Notes: generated by a model not told the origin, from the sequence alone. A stretch of DNA of 64,000 bases from Dipteris shenzhenensis (GCA_047967505.1 CM106538.1), one strand, 5' to 3'; positions 1-11,469 are shown, counted from the stretch's first letter. Program-made: numbers and translations.

Positions 1-100
1 CATGGACAATGAAGAAGATGATGATGACCTATCAAAGCTATCTTACATGACATGGACAATGAAGAAGATGATGATGGCCTGGTGGTTAAAAAGGACACCA
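1..100. repeat. 50-bp direct repeat
   Basis: The opening 30 bases (starting catggacaatgaagaag) recur at position 51 with one visible change, so the period is 50 bp. The unit is rich in GAA/GAT codons and lies in the putative gag part of the gypsy relic. Confidence 0.8.
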
Positions 101-230
101 ACATTGAGAAAGAGGAACTAAAATACTGCTAAAAGAGATAAGAATACAAAGTGTTCCTGAAAAAAGGAGAATCATGGTGCCACCAGTGCATGGTGAATGG
201 TCATACAATGAATGTCCGTTGAGGTATTAT

Positions 231-272
231 TGCAACATACATAATCATTTAGGCCACACGATCGAAGAATGC
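231..272 (+). pseudogene. Gag zinc finger of the Tat-like gypsy
   Basis: The plus frame gives YYCNIHNHLGHTIEEC, with cysteine and histidine spacing CX2HX4HX4C. This is the variant typical of Tat/Athila gag, not the CX2CX4HX4C knuckle of copia. A stop follows the last cysteine immediately. It is a relic. Confidence 0.65.
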
Positions 273-713
273 TAATTTAGCAAACACAAGAGGACCGTAG
301 AGGTCCACCAAGTGGAAAGGGAGGAAAGAAATCCCTATCAAATAGATAGAACAAAGAACACCAACCCAACATCTTAGTTCTGCATGGCAATCAACATCAT
401 GGTAAGAGGCAATGCCAATTTTGGAAGCAACAACTAGACATGTTGAAAAGAGCATGTGACCAAAATGACCGTGAATAGCTACAAGAGTCATGTTAGTAGA
501 AGTGAAGGCAAAGGTGGTCACAAGTCATAAGAAACAAAGGACTAGATGAGTTTAAAGAAGCCAAACAAGCCAAGATGGCAAAGGAAATCATCCATGCACT
601 CAAGCAAAAAGGTCCCTTCATTGAGGTAAGGGAACCACCAAGCCCTCAAGCAATGGAAAAAGCATGAAAGCGCCAGAGTGCATCCAAGCAAGGATCAAAA
701 AAATAAAAAATCA

Positions 714-1187
714 AGGTGTGAAGATGAAATGTGAGGCATTGCTTGGATGCTTGGAGTAAAAATCAGCATAGCCTAGGATAAATTTTGGAAACTAGAGGTG
801 ATAATTTCCATCATGCAATTGCTACTACACAAAGTGCTAAAATCTCTCAATCAATGAATGACCTATAGCATTGCCATTGACCACAAGGGTGGAAGTGACC
901 AACATGAAGAAGTACCTATGATCAATCAAAATCATATGGTGAAAGGAGTCAGGTGTGAAGATGAAATGTGAGGCATTGCTTGGATGCTTGGAGTAAAAAT
1001 CAGCATAGCCTAGGATAAATTTTGGAAACTAGAGGTGATAATTTCCATCATGCAATTGCTACTACACAAAGTGCTAAAATCTCTCAATCAATGAATGACC
1101 TATAGCATTGCCATTGACCACAAGGGTGGAAGTGACCAACATGAAGAAGTACCTATGATCAATCAAAATCATATGGTGAAAGGAGTC
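714..1187 (+). repeat. 237-bp perfect tandem duplication
   Basis: Bases 714-950 (starting aggtgtgaagatgaaatg) are followed directly by 951-1187, which I read as the same sequence without a mismatch. The unit ends aaaggagtc in both copies. It lies in the gag-protease part of a gypsy element otherwise full of mutations, so the duplication is either recent or an assembly duplication. Confidence 0.9.
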
Positions 1188-1545
1188 CTCATTGATGGAG
1201 ACATTGGCATAATCATCATCTCCAAGGAGGCCCAAAAGTGGCTCAAGTTGAAAAACTTGAGGCCATCACTTTAAGATTTATATTACAAATCAGAGGTTGG
1301 TGATTCAAAAGGGTATGCCCAAAGATGTATGCATAAAGATCAATGGTGCATACTTCACAGTGATCATCATGGTAAAGATTAGTAATGACAAGGGATACCT
1401 TATATTGTTTGGAAGACCATGGTTGAAGGGATCAAAGGGGGTACATGATTGGGGAGGTGATATGCTCACCATCACAACCAACAAGAAAGAGGTGCAAATG
1501 CCAACATCAAGGAGCACCATTCGGAAGGAATGTAAGCTCGAGTGT
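1175..1545 (+). pseudogene. Retroviral-type aspartic protease of the Tat-like gypsy
   Basis: A VLIDGD stretch near 1189 stands where the catalytic D-T/S-G loop would be, and the frame at 1297-1548 contains LFGRPWLKGSKGVHDWGG, the conserved C-terminal tract of Tat/Athila proteases. The two parts lie in different frames with stops between, so the domain is broken. In an active element it would process the Gag-Pol polyprotein. Confidence 0.65.
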
Positions 1546-1905
1546 TGAAAAGTGGACAGAACATATGCCATAGATGTAGAAGAAAAGTTACTCAAACTCA
1601 ATATTATGCCATAGCACCATGGATGCAATGAGAGCAGCAAAAAAAATGCAAGTGGATGATGAAGAGCCAAAGATGGTGGCCTTTCCTAGGGGATTCATAG
1701 AAGACAAAAAGTGATAGAGCGCAGTCCACCCGCAGTCCAAGAAAAGCTGGAATATCATATGAATTGTGGCCAAATTATTAAAGGAAATTTTATAAAGGAA
1801 ATCCATGTGGTTTTGCAAAAATAATTGAAGTTCATTTAGATCAACAAAAAACTCCCTATAAAATTCCTAAAGTGAGCTCAAGAACCCTTTCTAGAGTAAA
1901 AATAT

Positions 1906-2189
1906 ATGTTTGTATGGGAATACTCATACATGAAGGGGTTACCAGCAAATCAAAGCCGATTTAGACCTAAGGTAGCAAATGAACCCAACTATGTGAAGTT
2001 GAAGAAGGCCAACATAGATCAATTGCTAAGGGAAAGATATATCTATGAGTTAGAAAGAAGCAATTGCTTGTTTGTAATTATAATTGTGCCAAAAAAAATG
2101 GTGGGCTAAGAGTCGCGATGTAGAATACAAAAAGCTCAACAAATAGACAATCATGGACAACATTCTAGACAAAGTAGCAAGGCATGAGG
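1906..2189 (+). pseudogene. Reverse transcriptase, N-terminal part (gypsy), cut by the copia insertion
   Basis: The frame at 1906-2109 matches the start of a Ty3-gypsy RT: a tract like 'RFRPKVANEPNYVKLKK', then a lysine/arginine-rich helix and IIIVPKK before the stop. The palm domain would follow but is interrupted at 2189 by the copia element; the next RT segment resumes at 7722. Confidence 0.65.
2185..2189. repeat. Target site duplication tgagg, left copy
   Basis: The five bases before the copia LTR (tgagg) match the five after the other LTR (7717-7721). An exact 5-bp duplication is the normal product of copia integrase, and it fixes the element boundaries at 2190 and 7716. Confidence 0.92.
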
Positions 2190-2541
2190 TGTGAAGATAG
2201 TGGGAGAGAAGGAAGGAGTCTCACTTGCAGCTTTCTCACATACACAATGGGGGAATACACATAAAGGTGGAGGCTGAAAACAATTTTCCTCTTCTTAGTT
2301 GTGAAAGCCAAAAGAACTCTAATAAAAAGAAATAGGAGAACCCTATATGTGGGTCTCAAACCAAACTCAGCTAACTAAGGTGGCATACTAACTGAGCCAC
2401 GAACTAGAGTAGATAAGGATAGCTGTCATCCAGCTATTATTCATGGGCGGTGTACCAACCGCATCTACAGCTAACAAGTTGGTGACATAAATGCACAACG
2501 GTCACCCTGGCATATCATGAGTGGAGCTCGATATCTCAACA
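2190..2541 (-). repeat. 3' LTR of copia copy 1
   Basis: In element sense it runs TGTTGAGATATCGAGC...CTATCTTCACA and is 352 bp, with TG...CA ends. The adjoining internal sequence (2542-about 2560), read on the minus strand, is the polypurine tract TTGAGGGGGAG, which primes plus-strand DNA synthesis. Confidence 0.95.
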
Positions 2542-2564
2542 CTCCCCCTCAAGCTCAATCCCAA

Positions 2565-3060
2565 TTCCTACACACCAAGCAAGTCTTTGAACTTGCGCAA
2601 CTTCTCTGCGCCTAATGCCTTCACGAATATGTCACCTATTTGATCCTTTGTGCTGACATAAACTAGATCAATAAGACCTAGTAAAACCTTCTCCTGCACA
2701 TAATGATAATGCACCTCAATGTGCTTTGTTCTAGCATGATAGACTGGGTTATTTGCCAAGTGTATACTGCTCATGTTGTCACAATAAATGACAACTGGCC
2801 CATCTGTAGACTGATGCATATCATAAAGTAGCTTATGCAACCAAGCTACCTCACATGTAGCCATTGCTGCACCCCTATATTCGGCCTCTGTGCTCGACAA
2901 GGCAACTATAGGTTGTTTCTTGCTACTCCAAGTGACTGCAGCTCTCCCAAAAGAGAATACATATCCATTGGTAGATCATCTATCAGAAATACTACTAGCC
3001 CAATCAGCATCAGTGTATCCATGCAGCTGTATCTGAACCCTAGCCTCATAAAATAGTCCA
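2565..3060 (-). pseudogene. Copia RNase H domain, copy 1
   Basis: The minus frame at 2568-2900 carries STEAEYRGAA, then VIYCDNMSSIHLANNP and a TKHIEVHYH tract, which hold acidic and histidine residues of copia RNase H. It ends with a stop 24 bp from the 3' LTR after DLLGV, probably the natural end of the polyprotein. The N-terminal part (2900-3060) is frameshifted. The domain would degrade the RNA template during reverse transcription. Confidence 0.85.
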
Positions 3061-3062
3061 TA

Positions 3063-4340
3063 CTACAATGTGGACTTCACATACTTGAGTATGCGTCTAG
3101 CTGCATCCAAATGCGGTTTCCTTGGAGCCTGCATAAATTGACTTACCAATCCAATAGCATAGCTCAAATCTGGCCTAGTAATAGTCATATAAATCAAACT
3201 TCCTACTATGCATCTGTACATAGTAGGGTCTTCTAGAAGCTCACCTGCATTTGCGCTCAGCTTCACATTCTGCTCCAAAAGAACTGAAATAGGCTTACAG
3301 CTTGTCATCCCATATGTAGACAGCATGTCCAATCCATACTGCCTCTGCAAGAGCCATATCCCACTTGGTGATCTAATCACCTCAATGCCCAAGAAATAAC
3401 ACAGCTCTCCCAAATTTTTCATCTCAAACTTCTGCTTCAATAGCATTTTCACATGAAGGATATCTTCATCACTATCACCTGTGATGATCAAATCATCAAC
3501 ATAAATGACAAGCAGCATAATACCTTTCTCTATTTTTCTCACATAAAGTGAGAAATCTACCTTGGAAATCTGAAAGCCAATAGTGACAAGATACTATCCT
3601 ATCTTGTCAGATCATGCTCTAGATGCTTGCTTCAAGCCACACAAGGCTTTCTTCAACTTGCAAACAAACTCAGGATGAATAGCATGAACATAACGTAGTG
3701 GCTGCTCCATAAAGTCCTCTTCTTGCAAATCACCATGCAAGAAGGCATTCTTTACATCCATCTGATGTAAAGACCATCCCTTTGATGCAGCCATAGCAAT
3801 GACTGCTCTTACAGTTGCCATCCTTGCAACCGGACTGAATGTTTCTTCATAATCAATGCCATATGTCTGTGCATACCCCTTGACAACTAATCTTGCCTTA
3901 TATCTATTCACAGAATCATCTGCGTTGTGCTTCACCTTATAAACCCACTTACAGCCAATTGCATTCTTGTCTTTAGGCAAAGGCACCAATTCCCATGTAG
4001 CATTTGCTTCCAAGGCATCCATTTCTTCATCCATGGCTTTCTCCCATTTTTCTTTCCCCATGACTTGCTCAAAAGAAGTGGGTTCTAGTTCTTGTATCAC
4101 TTTGACCATATAGGCATAGTGAATGGCTGTGAATTCATCATATTTCAGCCTATCCATAGGATACCTAGCTCTGGTAGACCTGCGCAAAATAGGCTCACTA
4201 CCAGGTGCTCTCAAAACATTCCTGGTCTTCCTTACTCCAGGTGTAACAACAGAAGGAATACCCAACTCATCATCAATGCTCTGTTCTGAGCGACTGGATT
4301 CACCATCCACATAAGAGTGACCTTCATTCACATCAAACAT
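3063..4340 (-). pseudogene. Copia reverse transcriptase (RVT_2), copy 1
   Basis: Two open segments (4340-3612 and 3542-3063) together make a copia-type RT. Visible landmarks are [47 protein letters not shown] and the catalytic YVDD box (3492-3503). A stop and frame break near 3543-3611 separate them. In copy 1 the last motif reads EEDFMEQP where copy 2 has EEVFMEQP. RT would copy element RNA inside cytoplasmic particles; this copy cannot make a complete enzyme. Confidence 0.9.
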
Positions 4341-4367
4341 GGGCTGATCTACCTTCTCTTTTCCTTT

Positions 4368-5440
4368 TCATGATACCTGCATACCACTATTTGCATTGCT
4401 TTGAGGAGATTCTCCTGATCTCAATCTGCCTGTCCATGGCAAAGTATGTGAACCACTGGTAGAGGACACTGTAGGTCCACTAATATTTTGTGATTGCTGC
4501 TGTGAATTCTGTGCAGCATTACCATTTTGTGCATCTACATCATCAATCACATTTACTGGTTTATACCAGCTGCTCATCTCATCAAAAACAACATCTCTAC
4601 TCACTGTAAACTTACGAGTAGAAGGGTTATAGCATCTATACCCTTTCTGCTGCAGAGAATAACCAATAAAGATGCACTTCTCAGCTTTTGAATCCAACTT
4701 GGACCTCAACTCATCTAGCACATGAACATAGGCGATGCAACCAAAAATTTTCAAATGAGAAATATCTAGTTTCCTACCAGTATACATCTCCTCTAGCATC
4801 ATGCCATGTATTGCTGCAGTGGGAGTCCTGTTCATTATGCAAACTACTGTAGCAACTGCTTCAGCCCAATAATAATCTGGGAGGTCTTTTTCATTTAGCA
4901 TGGCCCGAAATACCTCTCCAATATGCCTGTTTTTCCTTTCTGCAAGTCCATTTTATGATTGCATGAATATTGCTGCTTTATGCCATGCTCCTGCAGGAAC
5001 CTTGCAAACTCATTTGAGAGGTACTCTCCCCCTCCATCTGACCTTAGGCATTTTATTTGTAGGCCTGTTTCTTTTTTAGCCATAGCTTTAAAGCTTTGAA
5101 ATGCCCAAACACTTCACTTTTCTTTTTCATAAAATGCACCCAAACTTTTCTGCTGTAGTCATCAATAAAAGTGACGAAATAATGACAACCTCCAATAGAT
5201 GCAGCTTTAGTAGTTCACACATCAGAGTGGATTAATTCCAATGGCTTCTTACTCTCTTGAACATGTCTAGGAAATGGTTTCCTTGCCTGTTTTCCAAATT
5301 GACAGGCTTCACATACCTTATGCATTTCTGCAACCTTGAATTTAGGCAATCCTGCAACAATATTTTGGGCCTGCATTGATTTAAGTCGTTGTACATTAAC
5401 ATGACCAATGCGTTTATGCTAGATATCAATATCTGCAACT
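4368..5440 (-). pseudogene. Copia integrase with Gag-pre-integrase region, copy 1
   Basis: Minus-strand segments 5440-5230, 5083-4895 and 4901-4368 carry the integrase. The C-terminal part has SHLKIFGCIAYVHV and SRDVVFDE tracts, and the middle has LRSDGGGEYLSNEFARFL with the second catalytic aspartate and following glutamate-region context. Stops at about 5083-5230 and a frameshift near 4900 break it. Its intact form would insert element cDNA with a 5-bp stagger, matching the TSDs seen. Confidence 0.85.
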
Positions 5441-5589
5441 ACACTGGTCCCATGTGCAAACATTGCTGCACTCAATTCAGGCATGTCCACATCCAACGTA
5501 AACATCTTGCCCTTCTTCTTTCCTTTTACTATCAAGCGACCATTATTTTTCATATCTTCAACAAAGCATCCATGAGGATTAAATCTGAC

Positions 5590-5895
5590 CTACAAGCCTT
5601 GCTCAACCATTTGACCAATAGAAACCAGGTTCTTGGTGATATTCGGGACACGAAATACATCAGACAAGTATTTCTTTTTCCCATCCTGCATAGACAAAGG
5701 AATTTTACCAATTTGCACAATAGGATGTGTAGTATCATCACCAGTCTCCACAAATCTTGGTCTATCCATTTTCCTTGCATCATGCATCCATTCTACATGA
5801 CCTGTCATGTGGTTTGACGCACTTGAGTCAACATACCACACATCATTTCTTTCTTCTGCACTTGTCATAGAATTGGTCATGTGCTGCACCATAAA
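5590..5895 (-). pseudogene. Copia protease, copy 1
   Basis: The minus frame at 5892-5590 contains WYVDSSASNHMTGHVEWM. The catalytic triad is usually D-S/T-G; this copy has DSSA and copy 2 has DSGA, so the glycine has mutated to serine here. Downstream are the ITKNLVSIGQ motif and a stop. It would cleave the polyprotein if active. Confidence 0.85.
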
Positions 5896-5945
5896 TAGAT
5901 GCTCATTTCTGTCATCACCCTGTCTACTAGAAGATGCATAATTGC

Positions 5946-6863
5946 CTTGCTACAATTTTCCATTCATAATGTCATTCTGCTTTTTGTAGCAGTCTTTAGC
6001 CATATGACCCATTTTACCACAATAGTAGCATTCAACATTGCTGTTTGCATTTTGTCCTCTCTGCCATCCACCACAACCTCTTTGGCTCCCCCTGCCTCTA
6101 GAGTTACCACGTCCTCCTCCAAAGGACTGGTTTTGTTGAGTTTGCTGCATATTCTGATTTCTACCATGGCCTCCTCTACCTCTACCTCTACCTCTACCTC
6201 TTCTAGCATTTGAGTAGAAGACAGTTTCTTTTGAAGCTCCTCCTGAAGAAGATGCACCACCATTTCTCTACTCTTCAGAAATTAGAAGAGCAAACAACTC
6301 CTCAAAATCAGGAAATTTTTCACGGACGGCAATGGATGTCCGGAACTGTGCATAATCCTTTCCTAGACCATTCAAGGTCACAGAAACTAGATCATCATCT
6401 TCCACTGGCGACCTAATGGAAGCAAGTGCATCTGCAATTTTCTTCACCTTCATGTGGTAGTCATTGATGCTCATATTTTCTCTCTGTACATTGTGTAACT
6501 CCTGCTTGAGCTACATTTTCCTGGCTTGCGTATTTGTGCTGTACATTTTTGCCAAAGTATCCCATGCCTCCTTTGGCATACTTGCATCCTGAATATGCAC
6601 AATCATAGAATCTGAAATACTGATAGACAGCCAGTACATAACTTTTCTGGCTCTCTCATGCCATCCTTTAAATGCCTGCATTTCCTATTGATTGGGAACA
6701 TTCGGAAGAACTGTTTCTTCTTCATTTCCTGTAATGAACTCCCAATAGCCTTTTCCCATAAGGAAATTCATCATTCTGAACTTCCATGCCTGGAAGTTGT
6801 TCTTGTCAAGCTTTTCAGTGACCCCGGGTCAGTGACAATCTGTGAAAGAGAATCAGACGCCAT
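5946..6863 (-). pseudogene. Copia Gag, copy 1, frameshifted
   Basis: Gag starts at the ATG complementary to 6861-6863 (MASDSLSQIV), by comparison with copy 2. A 14-bp insertion near 6815-6836 shifts the frame soon after the start, and later stops break it further. The downstream part holds the UBN2-type gag region (INDYHMKVKKIADALAS), a Gly/Arg-rich stretch and a CX2CX4HX4C knuckle (5989-6030, CYYCGKMGHMAKDC). Intact Gag would form the virus-like particle and bind element RNA. Confidence 0.85.
6815..6836. repeat. 8-bp direct repeat around CCCGGG: 14-bp insertion in gag
   Basis: TCAGTGAC (6815-6822), CCCGGG (6823-6828) and TCAGTGAC (6829-6836) stand where copy 2 has a single TCAGTGAC (complement strand around 34484). 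The net insertion is 14 bp and shifts the gag frame. An 8-bp duplication around a short filler resembles a transposon excision footprint; see findings. Confidence 0.9.
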
Positions 6864-7349
6864 TACAGAACACTGCAAAATATTCTGTCGCTGCAAAAAA
6901 CACAGCTTCTGCCTCACACGGGCAAATCTGCAAAACTAACGAAAGTGGTATTTGACCACACAGTCACTTCCTAGTGACGATTTTGCATCAACAGGCAATA
7001 AGGATGATTCTGTAACTCCCATTATCTCTGTAAACAGGCATACGATGCAATTTCTGCGGTAACTTTTTACCGACTTGCAGAACAATGGTCAAACAGCAAA
7101 AACAGGGCCTTTTTCTCAGTGCTTGTGGAGAACTTCTGCCTCCAAAACGGGCCCCAAAATGGCCGTAGCATATATTGCCCTCTTGCCACACCGCGAAGGG
7201 TGTCTCAATCTGAGACAATGCACTCTTGCACTTTTCGACTGTGCTACCTGCAGAGATTTGCTCCCAAACTCAAAAAAGGAAAGCAACACTGGTCCTCTTA
7301 CTAGGACACCGCGAACTTGGTTTGCTTTCTTGAGCTCCTTACCACGAAC

Positions 7350-7364
7350 CAGGCTCTGATACCA
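7350..7364 (-). other. Primer binding site of copia copy 1
   Basis: Directly inside the 5' LTR the minus strand reads TGGTATCAGAGCCTGG, complementary to the 3' end of plant initiator tRNA-Met. This is the usual primer for minus-strand synthesis in plant copia elements, and it starts with no spacer after the LTR. Confidence 0.93.
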
Positions 7365-7716
7365 TGTGAAGATAGTGGGAGAGAAGGAAGGAGTCTCACT
7401 TGCAGCTTTCTCACATACACAATGGGGGAATACACACAAAGGTGGAGGCTAAAAACAATTTTCCTCTTCTTAGTTGTGAAAGCCAAAAGAACTCTAGTAC
7501 AAAGAAATAGGAGAACCCTATATGTGTGTCTCAAACCAAACTCAGCTAACTAAGGTGGCATACTAACTGAGCCACGAACTAGAGTAGATAAGGATAGCTA
7601 TCATCCAGCTATTATTCATGGGCGGTGTACCAACCGCATCTGTAGCTAACAAGTCGGTGACATAAATGCACAACGGTCACGCTGGCATATCACGAGTGGA
7701 GCTCAAGATCTCAACA
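7365..7716 (-). repeat. 5' LTR of copia copy 1
   Basis: 352 bp, same length as the partner at 2190-2541, with TG...CA ends in element sense. About 13 substitutions separate the two, mostly transitions. The matching TSD tgagg follows at 7717-7721. Confidence 0.95.
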
Positions 7717-7721
7717 TGAGG

Positions 7722-8065
7722 TGCATTCTCATTCATGGATAAATTCAATGGGTACAACCAAATCATACTCACTTAAGAGGACCAACAAAAGACTTCATTC
7801 ATCACTGAATGTACCAAGCAAGTAATGCCATTTGAGCCAAATAATGGACCAACATGGGATCTAAAGAATGGAGCAACCATGTTCCAATGCTTTATGGTGG
7901 AAACCTTCTAGAAATACATAAAAGAATGCCTATCAATTTCCTAGATGATTTTTCTATTTACAACATGAAGCAAACACACATGGAATGCCTATGGAAGGTG
8001 TTCTATAAATGTTGGGAGACCTAAGTCTCCATCAACCCATTTAGGTGTGTGTTTTATATGATATC
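7722..8065 (+). pseudogene. Gypsy RT, C-terminal part, resumed after the copia
   Basis: The plus strand carries, with stops, a palm-domain tract: sequence around a degraded 'PFGLKNA' position, then NFLDDFSIYN near 7935-7965 (FLDD in place of YxDD, as in many plant gypsy RTs), then a SINPFRCVF tract. This continues the RT segment that ends at 2189. Confidence 0.65.
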
Positions 8066-8629
8066 AAGTGTCTTGCTAGAGCAAAACAAGAGATCATGAC
8101 AAAAATCAATGCCATTCAAAAAATGATAGAACCAAGCAACGTCAAGAAAGTTTGGTCATCCATAGGCATTTCATCAAGAAATTCATTGTCATAGCCAAAC
8201 CCCTACATCGAGAAATCCAATGGAGCACTATTCACTATGTCAATATATGAGGAGAAGCATGAAGAGATCATGTAGTAGCTCTCCATAGCCACCTTCCTCA
8301 AAGATGCATCCATAGATCGAGGATGGAGGATTACATTCAAATCCTATAAATGCAGCCCATCAAGGAATGATAGATGGACACATTTGCATTAACATCACAA
8401 CAAGATTTTGTATTTATTCCTTTTTTTTTTGGCAAAAGAAAAAACAAGGAAATTTTTGAGTGCAAGATTATGGTGGAGTACCATACATACAAACGTCAAG
8501 GCATTGCAAGAAGTGTGATGGATGCCAATGGGTGGGAAGGCCTAATTTTCAAGAACAAATTCCATTGAAACCTACCTACCCATGATAATCTTTCTAGAAA
8601 TGGAGATTTGATTCTTTGGCTGATTCAAA

Positions 8630-8990
8630 ATCCTAATACATTTGGGCGGCAACAAGTACATAGTGGTGGCAACTAGTTTTATCATCAAATGAGCCAAAGC
8701 AAAAGCCTTGCGAGACAACACAACAAGAAGCACAACAAGGTTTCTATACGAAAATATCATGTACAAATTCGGATGCCCTATCGAAATCAAATTAGAATAA
8801 GGGGCCCACTTCATCGATTTGGTAATTGAAATTCTGACAAAGGAACTCTTGATCCAACACAAGACAGTGACAACATACTACCAAGGGTGAATGCTCAAGC
8901 TAAATCCATGAATAAGGTGTTCAAAATGATTCTTTAAAAAACTATGAATGAATAATGAAATCATTACCACCACGAGCTCAGATGGAACTT
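8630..8990 (+). pseudogene. Gypsy integrase core, degraded
   Basis: The reading GGNKYIVVATSFIIK, then AKALRDN and FLYENIMYKFGCPIEIK, gives the usual Tat/Athila integrase core, with a histidine-containing 'GAHFIDLVIEILTKE' stretch where SDRG-HF would stand. The second catalytic aspartate and several codons are lost to stops, so the core is inactive. Confidence 0.65.
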
Positions 8991-9107
8991 TGAGCCTATT
9001 TATGAGGATTCTACAAGCATGCAAGGCCCCAACAAAGTAGAATCCATTCCAATCTGGTTGTCGGTCTACAGGCAATGATACCAATGGAATTTCTTTTGTC
9101 AAGACTA

Positions 9108-9134
9108 AGGGCTGAGGGCTGAGGGCTGAGGGCA
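9108..9134 (+). repeat. (GGGCTGA)3 microsatellite
   Basis: Three consecutive 7-bp units with a partial fourth, at the decayed end of the gypsy remnant. Confidence 0.8.
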
Positions 9135-9199
9135 ACAAACCTAGTCATGAAGCAAAATCTAGAGGAGGAGAAAGGCATGGCATTATTGCCATATTAAGA

Positions 9200-11280
9200 A
9201 AAAAGCACTGAGACAAGGCATGCTCATGCTATTGTATAGCGCTCCACTGGGAGCAAGGAAGCACAAAGGAGCTTTTGTATGTGCCAAACCGTAACAAATC
9301 AAAAAGTGTTTTGATGATGGGACCATCACTTTAAAGGACCTAAAAGGGGACAAATTGGTAAAATGAATCAATGGAATGAATATTAAGGAGTTTTTCCATA
9401 AGCACAATTGTTTCATAGCAAACATGATGAGCCATCGAATGGACCGCAAGTTTCCAAGGGGCTGTCACACATCAAACTAGGAATAACATCATAATTAAGA
9501 AAAATTATAATTGGAGGAACTGCCAAATTGGGCCATGGATTTCCAAAAGTATGTTGCATTAAATGGGCACAATGACACAAAATAGGGAATCTCGTGATGA
9601 TGATGAAGAATAAGGTAGGGAGCAACAATCAATAGGTAGATGTGGAAAGAAACCCTAAGCTCATCACTACTCAAGCTTCCCAAAATCTTGGGCCCTCTTT
9701 TTCTCTTTCAACCACTCTTTATGCCCACAAGCTCTATCGCTTCCTTTGTGCCCAAGCGTATCACCACAGAAATCTCCCAAAAACTTGCAACCCTGAAAGA
9801 ATAAATGAAAAACATCCCTCCCAAACGAAAGGGATCTATGAAGACCACATTACTAATAGTGAAGAAAGAGAAGGTCAAAAAGCCAAAGAGAATCAGCATC
9901 TAGCTACCACCAAAATGAAGTTGGCCATAGGCAGCACTAGTAGTGGTAAGCAAACAATAAAAAGAGAAAGTAACACACAATAATTCAACAAGTTGGAAGC
10001 TTGAGGCATGGCCATTCATAATTGGGATGCCCACAACACTTGGAGCTCACATGATAAAATAGTAGCTCAACCTTGTTCTCCCTCATATCATGGAGGGATC
10101 AAGAGAGCTTGACAATAGAGATAAGTCACTATGTAAGCCATTTAGGGATAATCTATAGAATAAGGAATCACCTTGGCATAAAGCGTGAGGCATTAACTTG
10201 AAAAAAAAATGCCAAGTAACCACCTCATAGTGCAGAAGCATAGTTTCTAAACTTATACTAGTATACACAGCATTATTGCTCTTAGTTTTGACCAAGGCAA
10301 GTTGGTAGAAGAAAGAAATGCCTATGCAATTTCTAGCTAATGCATGCTTAGGGAAGGAATCCTTCCGACCATTTGGAATATAGATAAAGGCTTCAAAGAC
10401 TCACCTAGCCAATTGATGTCATTATTTCCAAGGTGTTGAGTTCGTATTGGAATCTAAGGCACTTAAAGGGCTTCAAGTTTCACGCAATTTAGCCCAAATA
10501 GCATTACTATGTGAAGGTCTTACGAATTGGTGACCATGGAAGGAGGCCACCCTTCTCATAGATTTTGTGGTATGTGCCAAAAATTGCCCATATCTTTGTC
10601 CTTGCATGCCATATGGGCTATTGGAATCCTCTCTAAGTGTAAGGTATTCTCATATATAGTGGAGGGATGTGAAGGCCTATGTAAAAGCCTCTAGCACTAC
10701 AAGGGTATTCATCTTCCTATCTTTGTAATCTAATATAATTCCCTTATCATTCAAGGTATGGAGTATTCAGCGAGCTATATTTGGCATATAGTATAACTCC
10801 CAAGGTATAGGGGATACCATACAATAACTACTCAACTAAATGGTATGGGCATGTTTCTAAAAGCATCATTTCCTTAATAGGGATATCTCCAAACTTCTCA
10901 AGCCAAATCAAATGGTTTGGGTAAAATATTAAGGTTAAATGAAAGAACTTAACAATAATCATAATACAAGGCCTAAACTTGTCCTGCCAAATCAAGTTAG
11001 GCAAAAATTAAGGACATCAAATGAAATGCACTCAATTATAATAAGAACGGTAGTAATTCCTCCTTTTTTAAAGAGGGGAATAAAATTGTTGACTAGTGGA
11101 TTAGGCAAAAAACAAAGATCAAATGAGAAAACTTAATAATAATAGTAATTCCTCGCTTTTCATTCAATAAAGGAAATTAAAGATGTTAACCAATGAGTGT
11201 CAAATGGGTAGTCTCTAGGCATCTATTTCCATTTTCCAAGATTTACATGTTTCGTAAAAGCATAAGTATTAAAAAGCTAC
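9200..11280. other. AT-rich repeat-like DNA, no gene recognised
   Basis: Only short frames occur, with no conserved motif. Poly-A/T-rich phrases recur between 10930 and 11190 (aatcaaatg, aataatagtaattcctc), suggesting a degraded LTR or untranslated part of the preceding gypsy. I cannot assign it. Confidence 0.4.
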
Positions 11281-11289
11281 ACACGTGCG

Positions 11290-11334
11290 CACACACACAC
11301 ACATATACATGTATATATGTATATATACACAAAG

Positions 11335-11391
<57 letters not shown>

Positions 11392-11460
11392 GTACATAAA
11401 CATATGTGTACATACATATTTGTGTTTGTGCATACATGTACATGTATATCTTTATATAGG
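11290..11460. repeat. Compound microsatellite: (CA)n, TA-rich, (AG)24
   Basis: A CA run is followed by an alternating TA/TG stretch and an uninterrupted AG tract at 11339-11386, then further TACA/TG phrases. Frames across it encode only alternating residues and are spurious. Confidence 0.95.
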
Positions 11461-11469
11461 GACATACAT

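Larger units (their letters stand above)
2190..7716 (-). mobile_element. Full-length Ty1/copia retrotransposon, copy 1
   Basis: A 5527-bp element with two 352-bp LTRs, exact 5-bp TSDs, a primer binding site for initiator tRNA-Met and a G-rich polypurine tract. It is encoded on the minus strand. Domains run in copia order: gag with CCHC knuckle, protease, integrase, RT, RNase H. By eye the LTRs differ at about 13 of 352 positions (about 4%), so the insertion is fairly old but far younger than its gypsy target. The coding region is broken by stops and indels. The same family is present again at 33567-39095 in the other orientation. Confidence 0.95.
1..9200 (+). mobile_element. Decayed Tat/Athila-like Ty3-gypsy element, interrupted at 2190-7716
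   Basis: The two flanks of the copia insertion (1-2189 and 7722-about 9200) read, on the plus strand and with many stops and frameshifts, as gag zinc finger, aspartic protease, reverse transcriptase and integrase in the order of a Ty3-gypsy polyprotein. The gag finger is CX2HX4HX4C, and the protease has a GRPWLK tract; both resemble Tat/Athila elements. RT homology stops at the copia target site and resumes on the other side, so the copia arrived after this element. No LTR could be delimited: the left end lies outside the window and the right end fades after the integrase. The element is ancient and non-functional. Confidence 0.75.

Noticed and set aside
11339-11386. Open frames across the AG repeat
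   Set aside because: They encode only alternating Arg/Glu or Ser/Leu residues from simple sequence.
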